The notes: generated by a model from the sequence alone, not told the origin. Positions 1-5,368 are shown, counted from the stretch's first letter. The stretch is DNA of 5,585 nt from Acidobacteriota bacterium (GCA_012963185.1 DTWD01000035.1:1-5585), one strand, 5' to 3'. Made by a program: numbers and translations.

Positions 1-126
1 AATGACGCGAGCGCCCATGTCGGCCAGCATCATCGTGCAATATGGACCGGACAACACTCGCGTGAGATCTAGGACGGTAATGCCGTCGAGAGCGCTTGGT
101 GTATTCGATGTCTGTGTAGTGTTCAT
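1..126 (-). CDS. CaiB/BaiF family (class III) CoA-transferase, N-terminal fragment
   Basis: Only the first 42 codons lie in the window; the gene continues past the left edge. The ATG is the reverse complement of 124-126. The translation contains [19 protein letters not shown] followed by [11 protein letters not shown], which is the highly conserved N-terminus of class III CoA-transferases (CaiB, BaiF, formyl-CoA transferase and alpha-methylacyl-CoA racemase relatives). Family members move CoA between acyl-CoA and a free acid, or epimerise acyl-CoA. The substrate cannot be told from this fragment, and the catalytic Asp of the family lies beyond the edge. The start is 13 bp downstream of the homoserine dehydrogenase stop on the same strand, so the two are probably co-transcribed. 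The ribosome binding site is weak (purine-rich AAGAAG about 8 nt upstream of the ATG). Family assignment is firm; function is open. Confidence 0.88.
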   Translation of the reverse strand, partial: MNTTQTSNTPSALDGITVLDLTRVLSGPYCTMMLADMGARVI

Positions 127-139
127 CAGTTGACTTCTT

Positions 140-1222
140 TCACGTGACGTTGAGTGTTCTAAGACGATGGATGGATAAGAGATCAGCCATCAGGGCATAT
201 GCTGTGTGAGTGACCCCAGAGGTTGTTTTACTGATCATCAGTGGCCCAAGTATGTCTGTGTCTATTACGAGACCCTTTGCTGTCCCCGATAATCTCGCGA
301 GCGGATCACTAGCCTCTAGAAGACGTGGGGCCACTGTCGCGACGCCCCCAGTACTGTGGCGCTTAGCCTCAGCGATAAGCTTAACGGCACGGCCATCTTG
401 ATGCGCCCTGCGGACGTCTGTTTCATCGACCGTACGGAGGCCTTTGCGTTTGACCTCATGTGGGTTGATGTTGGCATCAAAAAGCACGTTGGCGAGAATG
501 GAGGCTTTTGCAGCGGCATCCCACCCTTCAATATCTATTTCAGGATCGGATTCGGTAATCCCAGCTTCTTGCATGTCGATTACAGCTTTTGACAGGGTTT
601 GACCTCGTTCCATTGCCGTCAAGAGATAATTCGTTGTGGTATTGACGACGCCCCGGACGCGCTCCACTCGCACACCGGGGAGCGTTTCCTGGATGAGACT
701 GAAGACCGGAAGTCCGTCTAGTACCGCCCCTTCAAATTTAAACATTGAGCCCCGAGAGGTTGCAAGGTCAGAGAGTTCACGATAGGCGAAGGCAGCAGGT
801 CCCTTGTTTGCCGTAATTACATCAGCAGGCATTGTGAGCGCAGTTCGCACGTGGTCGACACTAGGCTGCCCTTTGTCGAGACTGAAAGGTGTGTTTTCAA
901 CAACGACCATTCGATTCTCTTTTGAGCGTTTCGGGTATAACTCCGACAATTGTTTGAGAACCTCCAAAGCGCTCGCCGGCTGTGGCCCCATAGTCGAGTC
1001 GTGGCACATGTCAAGCAATTCCCCGGTCGTTCCCAGATTGACAAGGGTTTTACAGTCGATGCCTTCCGTGGATACGGCGCAATGATGTCGTCTTGTTGCG
1101 ACTCCGACGACACGCCACTGAAAACCGAGCGCAGGCGATCGTTGCATTAGTAGTTTGACGAAGGCTTGGGCTACCGCCCCAAAGCCGAGAAGCACAAGGT
1201 CAAAGGAATACCGGTCGGTCAT
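140..1222 (-). CDS. hom: Homoserine dehydrogenase, short form without ACT domain
   Basis: Predicted to reduce aspartate semialdehyde to L-homoserine with NAD(P)H, the branch point to threonine and methionine, in the cytoplasm. The product is 360 residues from the ATG at 1220-1222. A Rossmann motif GFGAVAQ is at residues 13-19. TANKGP at 137-142 holds the conserved nucleotide/substrate-site Lys140. The catalytic domain shows GAVLDGLP (165-172), NTTTNYLL (194-201) and the signature around TESDPE and GWDAAAK. Glu224, Asp235 and Lys239 have the same spacing (11 and 15) as Glu208, Asp219 and Lys223 of yeast Hom6. The protein ends at about residue 360, so the C-terminal ACT regulatory domain of longer bacterial enzymes is absent, as is an aspartokinase fusion. 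The frame is open upstream to an ATG at 1363, but those 47 extra residues look unlike the family, and the Rossmann strand begins right after the chosen Met. It is divergent from the cysteine operon and leads into the CoA-transferase gene. Confidence 0.93.
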   Translation of the reverse strand: MTDRYSFDLVLLGFGAVAQAFVKLLMQRSPALGFQWRVVGVATRRHHCAVSTEGIDCKTLVNLGTTGELLDMCHDSTMGPQPASALEVLKQLSELYPKRSKENRMVVVENTPFSLDKGQPSVDHVRTALTMPADVITANKGPAAFAYRELSDLATSRGSMFKFEGAVLDGLPVFSLIQETLPGVRVERVRGVVNTTTNYLLTAMERGQTLSKAVIDMQEAGITESDPEIDIEGWDAAAKASILANVLFDANINPHEVKRKGLRTVDETDVRRAHQDGRAVKLIAEAKRHSTGGVATVAPRLLEASDPLARLSGTAKGLVIDTDILGPLMISKTTSGVTHTAYALMADLLSIHRLRTLNVT

Positions 1223-1417
1223 CAGAGGCGGTGAATATCCTGTCGTGACTAAGGTCAATATCTGTCGAGTATTTGATTCGTGAAGTGGAAGAAAAGAGAT
1301 TTTTTTACTGGACAGCCAGGTACTGTTTTCCGGAGACGGATCGTAGCATGCGGAGGAGCGCATTCGAGTTTCTCATGAGATCAGCTGGTAGCGAAGAATA
1401 GGATAGGATTGAGAGCG
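1223..1417. promoter_or_regulatory. Divergent intergenic region between hom and the cysteine operon
   Basis: This 195-bp spacer must hold the promoters for both directions. On the minus strand a weak sigma-70-like pair can be drawn: TTCACG, 16-nt gap, GATATT, shortly upstream of hom. No convincing plus-strand -35/-10 pair stands out. Visible structure: TGAC-TAAG-GTCA inverted repeat (1246-1257) nested in a near-direct repeat AATATCCTGTCG (1234-1245) and AATATCTGTCG (1257-1267); a run of seven T (1300-1306); and a perfect 10-bp palindrome TCTCATGAGA (1371-1380) about 37 nt before the cysM start. Any of these could be operator sites, but each is short enough to be chance. No known riboswitch was recognised. 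The regulatory role is inferred from position. Confidence 0.4.
1405..1408 (+). promoter_or_regulatory. Ribosome binding site favouring the ATG start of cysM
   Basis: AGGA lies 9 nt before the ATG at 1418. A second AGGA at 1400-1403 lies 5 nt before an in-frame TTG at 1409, so a start three codons earlier is possible. ATG is preferred for codon type and acceptable spacing. The surrounding leader AGGATAGG recurs upstream of the carrier gene at 3198-3205. Confidence 0.45.
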
Positions 1418-2755
1418 ATGGATGATAACGTGCTGCGCGTCTACGACTCGATTCTAGGGATGCTGTCTGGACCGGAGAATCCGACGCCATTGGTACGACT
1501 CAATCGCGTTACACCGTTTCAGCACACGCAGGTTTACGGAAAACTTGAGTGGTATAACCCTTTTGGCGCGGTTAAAGATCGTGTTGCAGCGAATCTGATT
1601 GCTGACGGTGAAGCGCGTCATACCGTGCAAGAGGGTCAGAAATTAGTCGAGCCAACATCAGGGAATACCGGGATGGCGCTCGCCATGATTGCGAATGCGA
1701 AAGGATATTCGCTGACGACACCTATTTCAAGTGAGGTGCCCCTAGAGAAACGTACGATGCTGAGATTTTTTGGTGCTGATGTTCTGGAGCTTGAGGATAC
1801 ACTCTGTCCTGCACCGGGAGCCCCGGAGGGGGCCATTGCGAAGGCAACTGAGATCAGTGAACGATCAGACTATTTAATGCTGAACCAGTATGCCAACGAA
1901 GCGAATCCTGAGGCACATTACAAGACTACAGGACCTGAGATATGGCGTCAGACTCAGGGAAAGGCAACTCATTTTGTTTGTGGTCTTGGTACCTGCGGCA
2001 CGATTACTGGAACAGGACGTTTTCTTAAGGAGCAGTCCGAGAGCGTCCAGATACTTGGCATCCACCCACAGGACGGCCACGATATTCCTGGCGTTCGTAG
2101 TATCCGGCAATTGCAACAGACGAAGTTGTTTTTTCCAGACGAGTACGACGGCCTTATTGAGGTAACGAATCAAGAGGCATTTGACCTTTGTCTTCGACTG
2201 AATAGGGAGGAAAGTTTGATTGCCGGGCCAAGTTCTGCGATGGCGCTGGCCGGTGCTTTCAAACTTGTCCCGGACGAACCAGGCAATGTAGTGGTCGTGA
2301 TTTTTTGTGACAGTGCTTTCAAATACGCATCATCGGTTGTAAAACATCTTCCGGGGTTGGTTGCCGCAGAAATTAAGAAAGATAATCCGAAGAATCCTCT
2401 CCTCGACAGTATGGTTGAGAATGTTCGCGGAAATGCAGAGCTCACGATTGATGTCGATTCGGCGCATGCAGAATGGAATACTGGCAAGCTTTTTGTCGTG
2501 GATGTGAGACCTCGGGATCAATTTGCGGAAGCTCATTTGCCCGATGCTATCAACATGCCACTTGCGGAGATCCAAGAAAACCATCAGGGATTGCCTGAGG
2601 ACTTTGATGCGCCGATACTGAGCGTTTGTCAGCGCGGAAATGCATCCCTGTCTGGCCTGCTTTTTCTTAAGTCACTTGGATACCGGAATGTGCGTAGCAT
2701 CGACGGCGGTACGCTTGCATGGCGTGAAAAGGGATTTGAAACTGTTACAGAGTGA
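1418..2755 (+). CDS. cysM: CysM-type cysteine synthase fused to a C-terminal rhodanese domain
   Basis: Predicted PLP enzyme that makes cysteine by beta-replacement. Numbering is from the ATG at 1418 (445 aa). Residues ~5-315 are a fold-type II synthase: NPFGAVKDR contains the Schiff-base Lys53, PTSGNTG (79-85) is the substrate carboxylate loop, and GLGTCGTITGTG (189-200) is the PLP-phosphate loop, with Cys193 where Mycobacterium CysM has Thr. IPGVRSIR (about 224-230) has arginines near the place of Arg220, which in M. tuberculosis CysM recognises O-phosphoserine. DSAFKYASS (298-306) resembles the CysM DAGWKYLST block. Residues ~342-445 form a rhodanese domain with DVRP and an active-site loop CQRGNAS (Cys404). 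Ordinary CysM is about 300-325 aa, so the extra ~120 residues are a true fusion in one uninterrupted frame. The next gene starts 15 bp after the stop. The genes that follow suggest a carrier-protein thiocarboxylate as sulfur donor rather than free sulfide; O-phosphoserine is the likely acceptor, but O-acetylserine is not excluded. Confidence 0.9.
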   Translation: MDDNVLRVYDSILGMLSGPENPTPLVRLNRVTPFQHTQVYGKLEWYNPFGAVKDRVAANLIADGEARHTVQEGQKLVEPTSGNTGMALAMIANAKGYSLTTPISSEVPLEKRTMLRFFGADVLELEDTLCPAPGAPEGAIAKATEISERSDYLMLNQYANEANPEAHYKTTGPEIWRQTQGKATHFVCGLGTCGTITGTGRFLKEQSESVQILGIHPQDGHDIPGVRSIRQLQQTKLFFPDEYDGLIEVTNQEAFDLCLRLNREESLIAGPSSAMALAGAFKLVPDEPGNVVVVIFCDSAFKYASSVVKHLPGLVAAEIKKDNPKNPLLDSMVENVRGNAELTIDVDSAHAEWNTGKLFVVDVRPRDQFAEAHLPDAINMPLAEIQENHQGLPEDFDAPILSVCQRGNASLSGLLFLKSLGYRNVRSIDGGTLAWREKGFETVTE

Positions 2756-2770
2756 CGGTACGGACTACTG

Positions 2771-3178
2771 ATGCTTATGTTGCAGTCCGAGGCGGACATG
2801 GATATTAGGCGGCATGGCCGAGAGTCGTACCCTGAAGAGTGTTGTGGAGCGTTAATAGGTCGTAACGGTTCAGTCGTTGAGGCTATGCGCCTTCCGAATC
2901 TAATGGGGGAAGAGGCCCGTCGGTATTTTCTGGTTGGGCCGGTTGAATACCAAGTGGCTGAAAAACGAGCTGCCGAGATGGGAGGGAAGCTGATGGGGTT
3001 TTACCATTCGCACCCTGACCATCCAGCGCGTCCGTCACAGAATGATCTTGAACAGGCTTGGCCGACGTTTTTGTATGTCATCTTGGCTGTGCAGAATGGT
3101 GAACCAGGCACGATGACTTCATGGCGCTTGCGTGAAGATCGGTCAGCCTTTGACGAACAAACGGTTGCTGTGACATAA
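2771..3178 (+). CDS. mec: JAMM/Mov34 zinc metalloprotease (Mec-type)
   Basis: A 135-residue single-domain JAMM (MPN+) peptidase, the usual size for bacterial members. The zinc-site consensus is complete: Glu23 in PEECCG, then HSH (79-81) followed by seven residues, Ser89, two residues and Asp92, exactly the HxHx7Sx2D pattern. In M. tuberculosis, Mec+ hydrolyses the CysO-cysteine adduct to free cysteine. In the thioquinolobactin and Wolinella systems, JAMM homologues (QbsD, HcyD) trim residues behind the Gly-Gly of the sulfur carrier. Both jobs are plausible here because the adjacent carrier has a tail beyond Gly-Gly. It lies 15 bp after cysM and 40 bp before the carrier gene. The start ATG at 2771 has only a weak GGA about 6 nt upstream; an in-frame ATG at 2777 is an alternative. 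Activity is inferred from intact metal ligands and context. Confidence 0.88.
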   Translation: MLMLQSEADMDIRRHGRESYPEECCGALIGRNGSVVEAMRLPNLMGEEARRYFLVGPVEYQVAEKRAAEMGGKLMGFYHSHPDHPARPSQNDLEQAWPTFLYVILAVQNGEPGTMTSWRLREDRSAFDEQTVAVT

Positions 3179-3207
3179 GGCTTTGAAATAAAGGGACAGG
3201 ATAGGTT

Positions 3208-3210
3208 AGG
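3208..3210 (+). promoter_or_regulatory. Ribosome binding site of the sulfur carrier gene
   Basis: AGG 8 nt before the ATG at 3219, in a purine-rich leader (AGGCGAGAG). The AGGATAGG at 3198-3205 just upstream matches the leader of cysM. Confidence 0.4.
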
Positions 3211-3218
3211 CGAGAGAT

Positions 3219-3503
3219 ATGGCAATCCAGATACTCATTCCGACGCCGCTGCGCGTCTATACAGATAATCAAGATACGGTTGAAGCGGAAGGTTCTACGG
3301 TGGGAGAGCTTCTTGCCAATATGACGGACCAGTACACGGAATTACGAAAGCATCTTTACCGTGAAGACGGTAAGCTCAGAAGTTTCGTGAATATTTATCT
3401 TAACGACGATGATATTCGATACCTTGAGAAGGAAAAGACACCAGTGACATCGGAGGATACGGTGAGCATCGTTCCGTCGGTTGCAGGTGGGGGATGTTTG
3501 TGA
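3219..3503 (+). CDS. cysO: CysO/MoaD/ThiS-like sulfur carrier with a Cys-Leu tail behind Gly-Gly
   Basis: A 94-residue ubiquitin-like beta-grasp protein. It resembles Mycobacterium CysO: IPTPLRVYT near the N-terminus, GSTVGELLANM (25-35), FVNIYLNDDDIRY (56-68) and a C-terminal VPSVAGG. In this family the terminal glycine is adenylated by an E1-like enzyme and converted to a thiocarboxylate, which acts as sulfide donor. Here the sequence does not stop at Gly-Gly: it reads Ala89-Gly-Gly-Gly-Cys93-Leu94 and then TGA. Such a tail would block adenylation until removed. A Cys-Phe tail on QbsE is removed by the JAMM protease QbsD in thioquinolobactin synthesis, so processing by the neighbouring JAMM protein is likely. 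Start is ATG 3219 with AGG 8 nt upstream. The last 10 bp overlap the moeZ reading frame, indicating translational coupling. Placement between mec and moeZ favours cysteine synthesis over molybdopterin or thiamine synthesis. Confidence 0.9.
   Translation: MAIQILIPTPLRVYTDNQDTVEAEGSTVGELLANMTDQYTELRKHLYREDGKLRSFVNIYLNDDDIRYLEKEKTPVTSEDTVSIVPSVAGGGCL
3485..3493 (+). promoter_or_regulatory. Ribosome binding site of moeZ inside the Gly-Gly codons of cysO
   Basis: AGGTGGGGG is a strong Shine-Dalgarno-like stretch that also encodes the end of Ala89 and the Gly-Gly-Gly of the carrier. It sits 3 nt (from AGGTGG) before ATG 3494 and 9 nt before GTG 3500. The latter start overlaps the cysO stop as GTGA, a common coupled arrangement. 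Both starts give the same protein apart from two N-terminal residues. Confidence 0.5.
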
Positions 3504-4666
3504 CGACAGAATCTCCCGTATCACTTAGTAATCAAGAGGTCGAACGTTACAGCCGACATTTGATTATGCCGGAAGTCGGCATGGACGGGCAGCTGAAGCT
3601 AAAGGCTGCAAGCGTGCTCTGTATTGGAGTCGGAGGTCTCGGGTCTCCTGTGGCAATGTACCTGGCAGCTGCCGGTGTTGGGCGACTTGGTCTAGTTGAC
3701 TTTGATGTTGTTGACTACAGCAACCTCCAGAGGCAAGTCATTCATGGGACGCCAGACGTAGGTCGGTCTAAGCTTGAATCTGCTCGAGACACGCTTGTTG
3801 CGATCAATCCGGAAGTTGCGATCGATATGCACGAGACGGCACTCTCGTCGTCTAACGCATTTGACGTGCTCGGTGATTACGACGTCGTTGTCGATGGTAC
3901 AGATAATTTTCCGACCCGATATTTGGTGAACGATGCGTGCGTGTTACTGCGTAAACCGAATGTGTTCGGTAGTATCTTTCGATTTGAAGGTCAGGTATCC
4001 GTTTTTGCAACCGAGCAGGGACCGTGTTATCGCTGCTTATATCCTGAACCTCCGCCGCCAGGGTTGGTGCCGAGTTGTGCTGAGGGTGGAGTGTTGGGAA
4101 TTTTGCCAGGCGTCATCGGCACTATTCAGGCCACTGAAACGGTCAAATTAATCATTGGTGTCGGCGAGCCGCTCATCAATCGTTTCATGATTTACGACGC
4201 ACTTCGGATGAAGTTTCGCGAACTGAAGTTGCGTCGCGATCCGGATTGTCCGGTTTGTGGTGATAGGCCGACAGTAACTCAATTGATTGATTACGAACAG
4301 TTTTGCGGTGTCACCCCTGGTGCTCAGGTTTTAGACGACCCTTCGTCTGGCGATAACGTGACAGTTGAGGAACTAAAAGTCTTTATTGATAACAATGAAG
4401 GGGTTTTCGTATTGGACGTTCGTGAGCCACAAGAGCATCAGATTTGTTCCATACCAGGTTCAGTGTTGATACCGCTTGGGGAACTTCCGAACAGAATTAA
4501 TGAGCTTGGCGGCCATGAAGATATGGTGGTTCACTGTAAGTCGGGTGTTCGTAGTGCGAAAGCAGTGAAAATTTTGCGTAACGCTGGTTTCAAAAAAGCG
4601 AAGAATCTCAGTGGCGGTATCCTTCGCTGGATTGATGTTGTCGATCCGTCACTGCCAAAGTACTGA
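3494..4666 (+). CDS. moeZ: MoeZ-type adenylyltransferase/sulfurtransferase (MoeB-like E1 domain plus rhodanese)
   Basis: A 390-residue two-domain enzyme predicted to activate the carrier C-terminus with ATP and then replace AMP with sulfur carried as a rhodanese persulfide. Residues ~14-270 are the E1-like domain: RYSRHLIMPEVG, ATP loop GVGGLGS (45-51), SNLQRQ with the conserved Arg80, and DGTDNF with Asp137 at the catalytic Asp of MoeB. Conserved Cys195 lies in VPSCAEGGVLG. Four zinc-ligand-like cysteines form two CxxC pairs, Cys178/181 and Cys252/255. The linker block DYEQFCGV matches MoeZ. Residues ~288-390 are the rhodanese, with DVREPQEH and active loop CKSGVRS (Cys348). M. tuberculosis MoeZ activates CysO, and moeZ here overlaps cysO by 10 bp, so that carrier is its likely partner. 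It may also serve MoaD or ThiS proteins encoded elsewhere. GTG at 3500 is the alternative start and has better ribosome-binding spacing; ATG 3494 is given for codon preference. Confidence 0.94.
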   Translation: MFVTTESPVSLSNQEVERYSRHLIMPEVGMDGQLKLKAASVLCIGVGGLGSPVAMYLAAAGVGRLGLVDFDVVDYSNLQRQVIHGTPDVGRSKLESARDTLVAINPEVAIDMHETALSSSNAFDVLGDYDVVVDGTDNFPTRYLVNDACVLLRKPNVFGSIFRFEGQVSVFATEQGPCYRCLYPEPPPPGLVPSCAEGGVLGILPGVIGTIQATETVKLIIGVGEPLINRFMIYDALRMKFRELKLRRDPDCPVCGDRPTVTQLIDYEQFCGVTPGAQVLDDPSSGDNVTVEELKVFIDNNEGVFVLDVREPQEHQICSIPGSVLIPLGELPNRINELGGHEDMVVHCKSGVRSAKAVKILRNAGFKKAKNLSGGILRWIDVVDPSLPKY

Positions 4667-4692
4667 GGGTAAGGATGTTTGGGTATAGCGGT

Positions 4693-4715
4693 AAACCTGT
4701 CACACAGACAAGTTT
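4693..4715. repeat. Imperfect inverted repeat after the cysteine operon
   Basis: AAACCTGTC, a 5-nt loop ACACA, then GACAAGTTT: nine pairs with a single C-A mismatch, starting 27 nt after the moeZ stop. As RNA it would form a short hairpin ending in three U, with G-C-rich sequence following, so it is at best a weak terminator. As DNA it could be a protein-binding site upstream of the regulator gene. No stronger terminator is visible between moeZ and the regulator. Confidence 0.3.
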
Positions 4716-4736
4716 GGGCCGACATTAAAGCTTGCT

Positions 4737-4765
4737 TTGTCCGACCTGTGATGGAGGACTACAAT
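4737..4765 (+). promoter_or_regulatory. Probable sigma-70-type promoter of the Rrf2 regulator gene
   Basis: TTGTCC (4737-4742, four of six matches to TTGACA), a 17-nt spacer, and TACAAT (4760-4765, five of six matches to TATAAT). Transcription would start near 4772, leaving a leader of about 30 nt before the ATG at 4802. The -10 element overlaps the left end of the perfect inverted repeat at 4764-4779. Confidence 0.5.
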
Positions 4766-4779
4766 AGTGGCAGCACTAT
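4764..4779. promoter_or_regulatory. Perfect inverted repeat over the -10/start region, candidate Rrf2 operator
   Basis: ATAGTG-GCAG-CACTAT: two exact 6-bp arms around a 4-bp spacer. It begins within the -10 hexamer and covers the expected transcription start. A dimer bound here would block polymerase, which suits autorepression by the regulator encoded 22 bp downstream. Rrf2 proteins often repress their own genes. The motif does not obviously match published IscR, NsrR or CymR sites that I recall. Confidence 0.45.
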
Positions 4780-4801
4780 ACGTTTCTGACGGTGCCTACT
4801 A

Positions 4802-5311
4802 ATGCTGCGTTTTTCGAAGAAGGCTGACTACGCTCTTATCGCTCTTAAGGATCTTGCATCCCGACCAGACGGTGCATCGTCCAATGCACGTGAGATCGCC
4901 AATAGATATGACATCCCGTCCGAGTTAATGGCGAAGGTACTGCAGCGGTTGGCAAAGATGGGTGTTATTGCGTCGCACCACGGAACACGTGGGGGGTATT
5001 ACTTAGCTCGTTCGGCGCATCAGATTTCCGTTGCCGACATCATCCAAGCGATAGACGGACCATTTCTAGTAACTGCGTGTTCTGATGACGATGAAACGTG
5101 TGACCAATATGCTAAGTGCAATGTGCGTGACCCCCTTTGGCGCCTTAAAGATCTTATTTTGCAATCTCTTTCGTCTTTTACCGTAGATGAACTCGTTTCT
5201 GAGGAACCAAAAAGTCCAGGAATAGATAATGATCGAGAACCATTGTCTCTCTCTGCGGTCAGGCGGTCTTTCGAAACGGTAATCACTCCTGTAAGCAACG
5301 CCGACCGATAA
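4802..5311 (+). CDS. Rrf2/IscR-family transcriptional regulator, probably Fe-S-binding
   Basis: A 169-residue winged-helix regulator, close in length to IscR (162 aa). The N-terminus MLRFSKKADYALIALKDLA is typical of Rrf2. Helix-turn-helix residues ~28-55 (NAREIANRYDIPSELMAKVL) are followed by the wing around HHGTRGGYYLAR (59-70). Cys93, Cys100 and Cys106 lie in the cluster-binding loop, spaced Cx6Cx5C against Cx5Cx5C in IscR. The fourth IscR ligand, His107, corresponds by position to Arg109 (CNVRDPLW), so a fourth ligand would have to differ or be absent. A [2Fe-2S] cluster is likely but not proven. The regulator would sense Fe-S status, redox or a related signal and control the downstream desulfurase and perhaps the upstream cysteine operon. 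A weak GGTG lies 7 nt before the ATG. It has its own promoter-like element and palindrome. CymR-type (cysteine-responsive) or NsrR-type (nitric oxide) function are alternatives. Confidence 0.9.
   Translation: MLRFSKKADYALIALKDLASRPDGASSNAREIANRYDIPSELMAKVLQRLAKMGVIASHHGTRGGYYLARSAHQISVADIIQAIDGPFLVTACSDDDETCDQYAKCNVRDPLWRLKDLILQSLSSFTVDELVSEEPKSPGIDNDREPLSLSAVRRSFETVITPVSNADR
5296..5310 (+). repeat. 15-bp exact direct repeat, copy 1
   Basis: CAACGCCGACCGATA lies at the extreme 3' end of the regulator gene, including most of its stop codon. It recurs 113 bp downstream inside the desulfurase gene, read in a different frame. Confidence 0.6.
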
Positions 5312-5368
5312 CGTGCCGGGTCGTGCCTAGTGAGTTCCGCCTCTTAGTTTTTAGAACACTTTCCGATA

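Noticed and set aside
61..71. 11-bp repeat CGTGAGATCTA shared with 5567-5577
   Set aside because: A few exact 11-mer matches are expected by chance in a window of this length, and both lie in coding sequence of conserved proteins.
804..1150. Plus-strand open frames inside the homoserine dehydrogenase gene, such as 804-1085
   Set aside because: Antisense shadows of a clearly conserved enzyme. They show no recognisable domain and no operon logic.
1223..1363. A 47-residue N-terminal extension of homoserine dehydrogenase starting at the ATG at 1363
   Set aside because: The extension has no family-like sequence and would fill most of the divergent promoter region. The Rossmann strand starts directly after the Met at 1222.
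1874..2584. Minus-strand open frames inside cysM (about 60-105 residues)
   Set aside because: They lie opposite conserved PLP and rhodanese coding sequence and show no motifs of their own.
1418..4666. Reading the operon as a homocysteine (HcyS/HcyD/MetY-like) pathway because of the nearby homoserine dehydrogenase
   Set aside because: The synthase is a fold-type II beta-replacement enzyme of the CysM group, not a MetY-type gamma-replacement enzyme, and hom is on the opposite strand. Not fully excluded, but less likely than cysteine.
3219..4666. Reading the carrier and MoeB-like genes as molybdopterin or thiamine synthesis
   Set aside because: No moaE, moaA, thiG or thiF-specific neighbours are present. 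The CysO-like FVNIY block and the adjacent cysM and JAMM genes point to cysteine.
5329..5360. Bulged inverted repeat AGTG-AG-TTC and GAACACT in the gap before the desulfurase
   Set aside because: Seven pairs with a bulge and a long loop. It does not share the perfect palindrome of the regulator promoter and is too weak to call.
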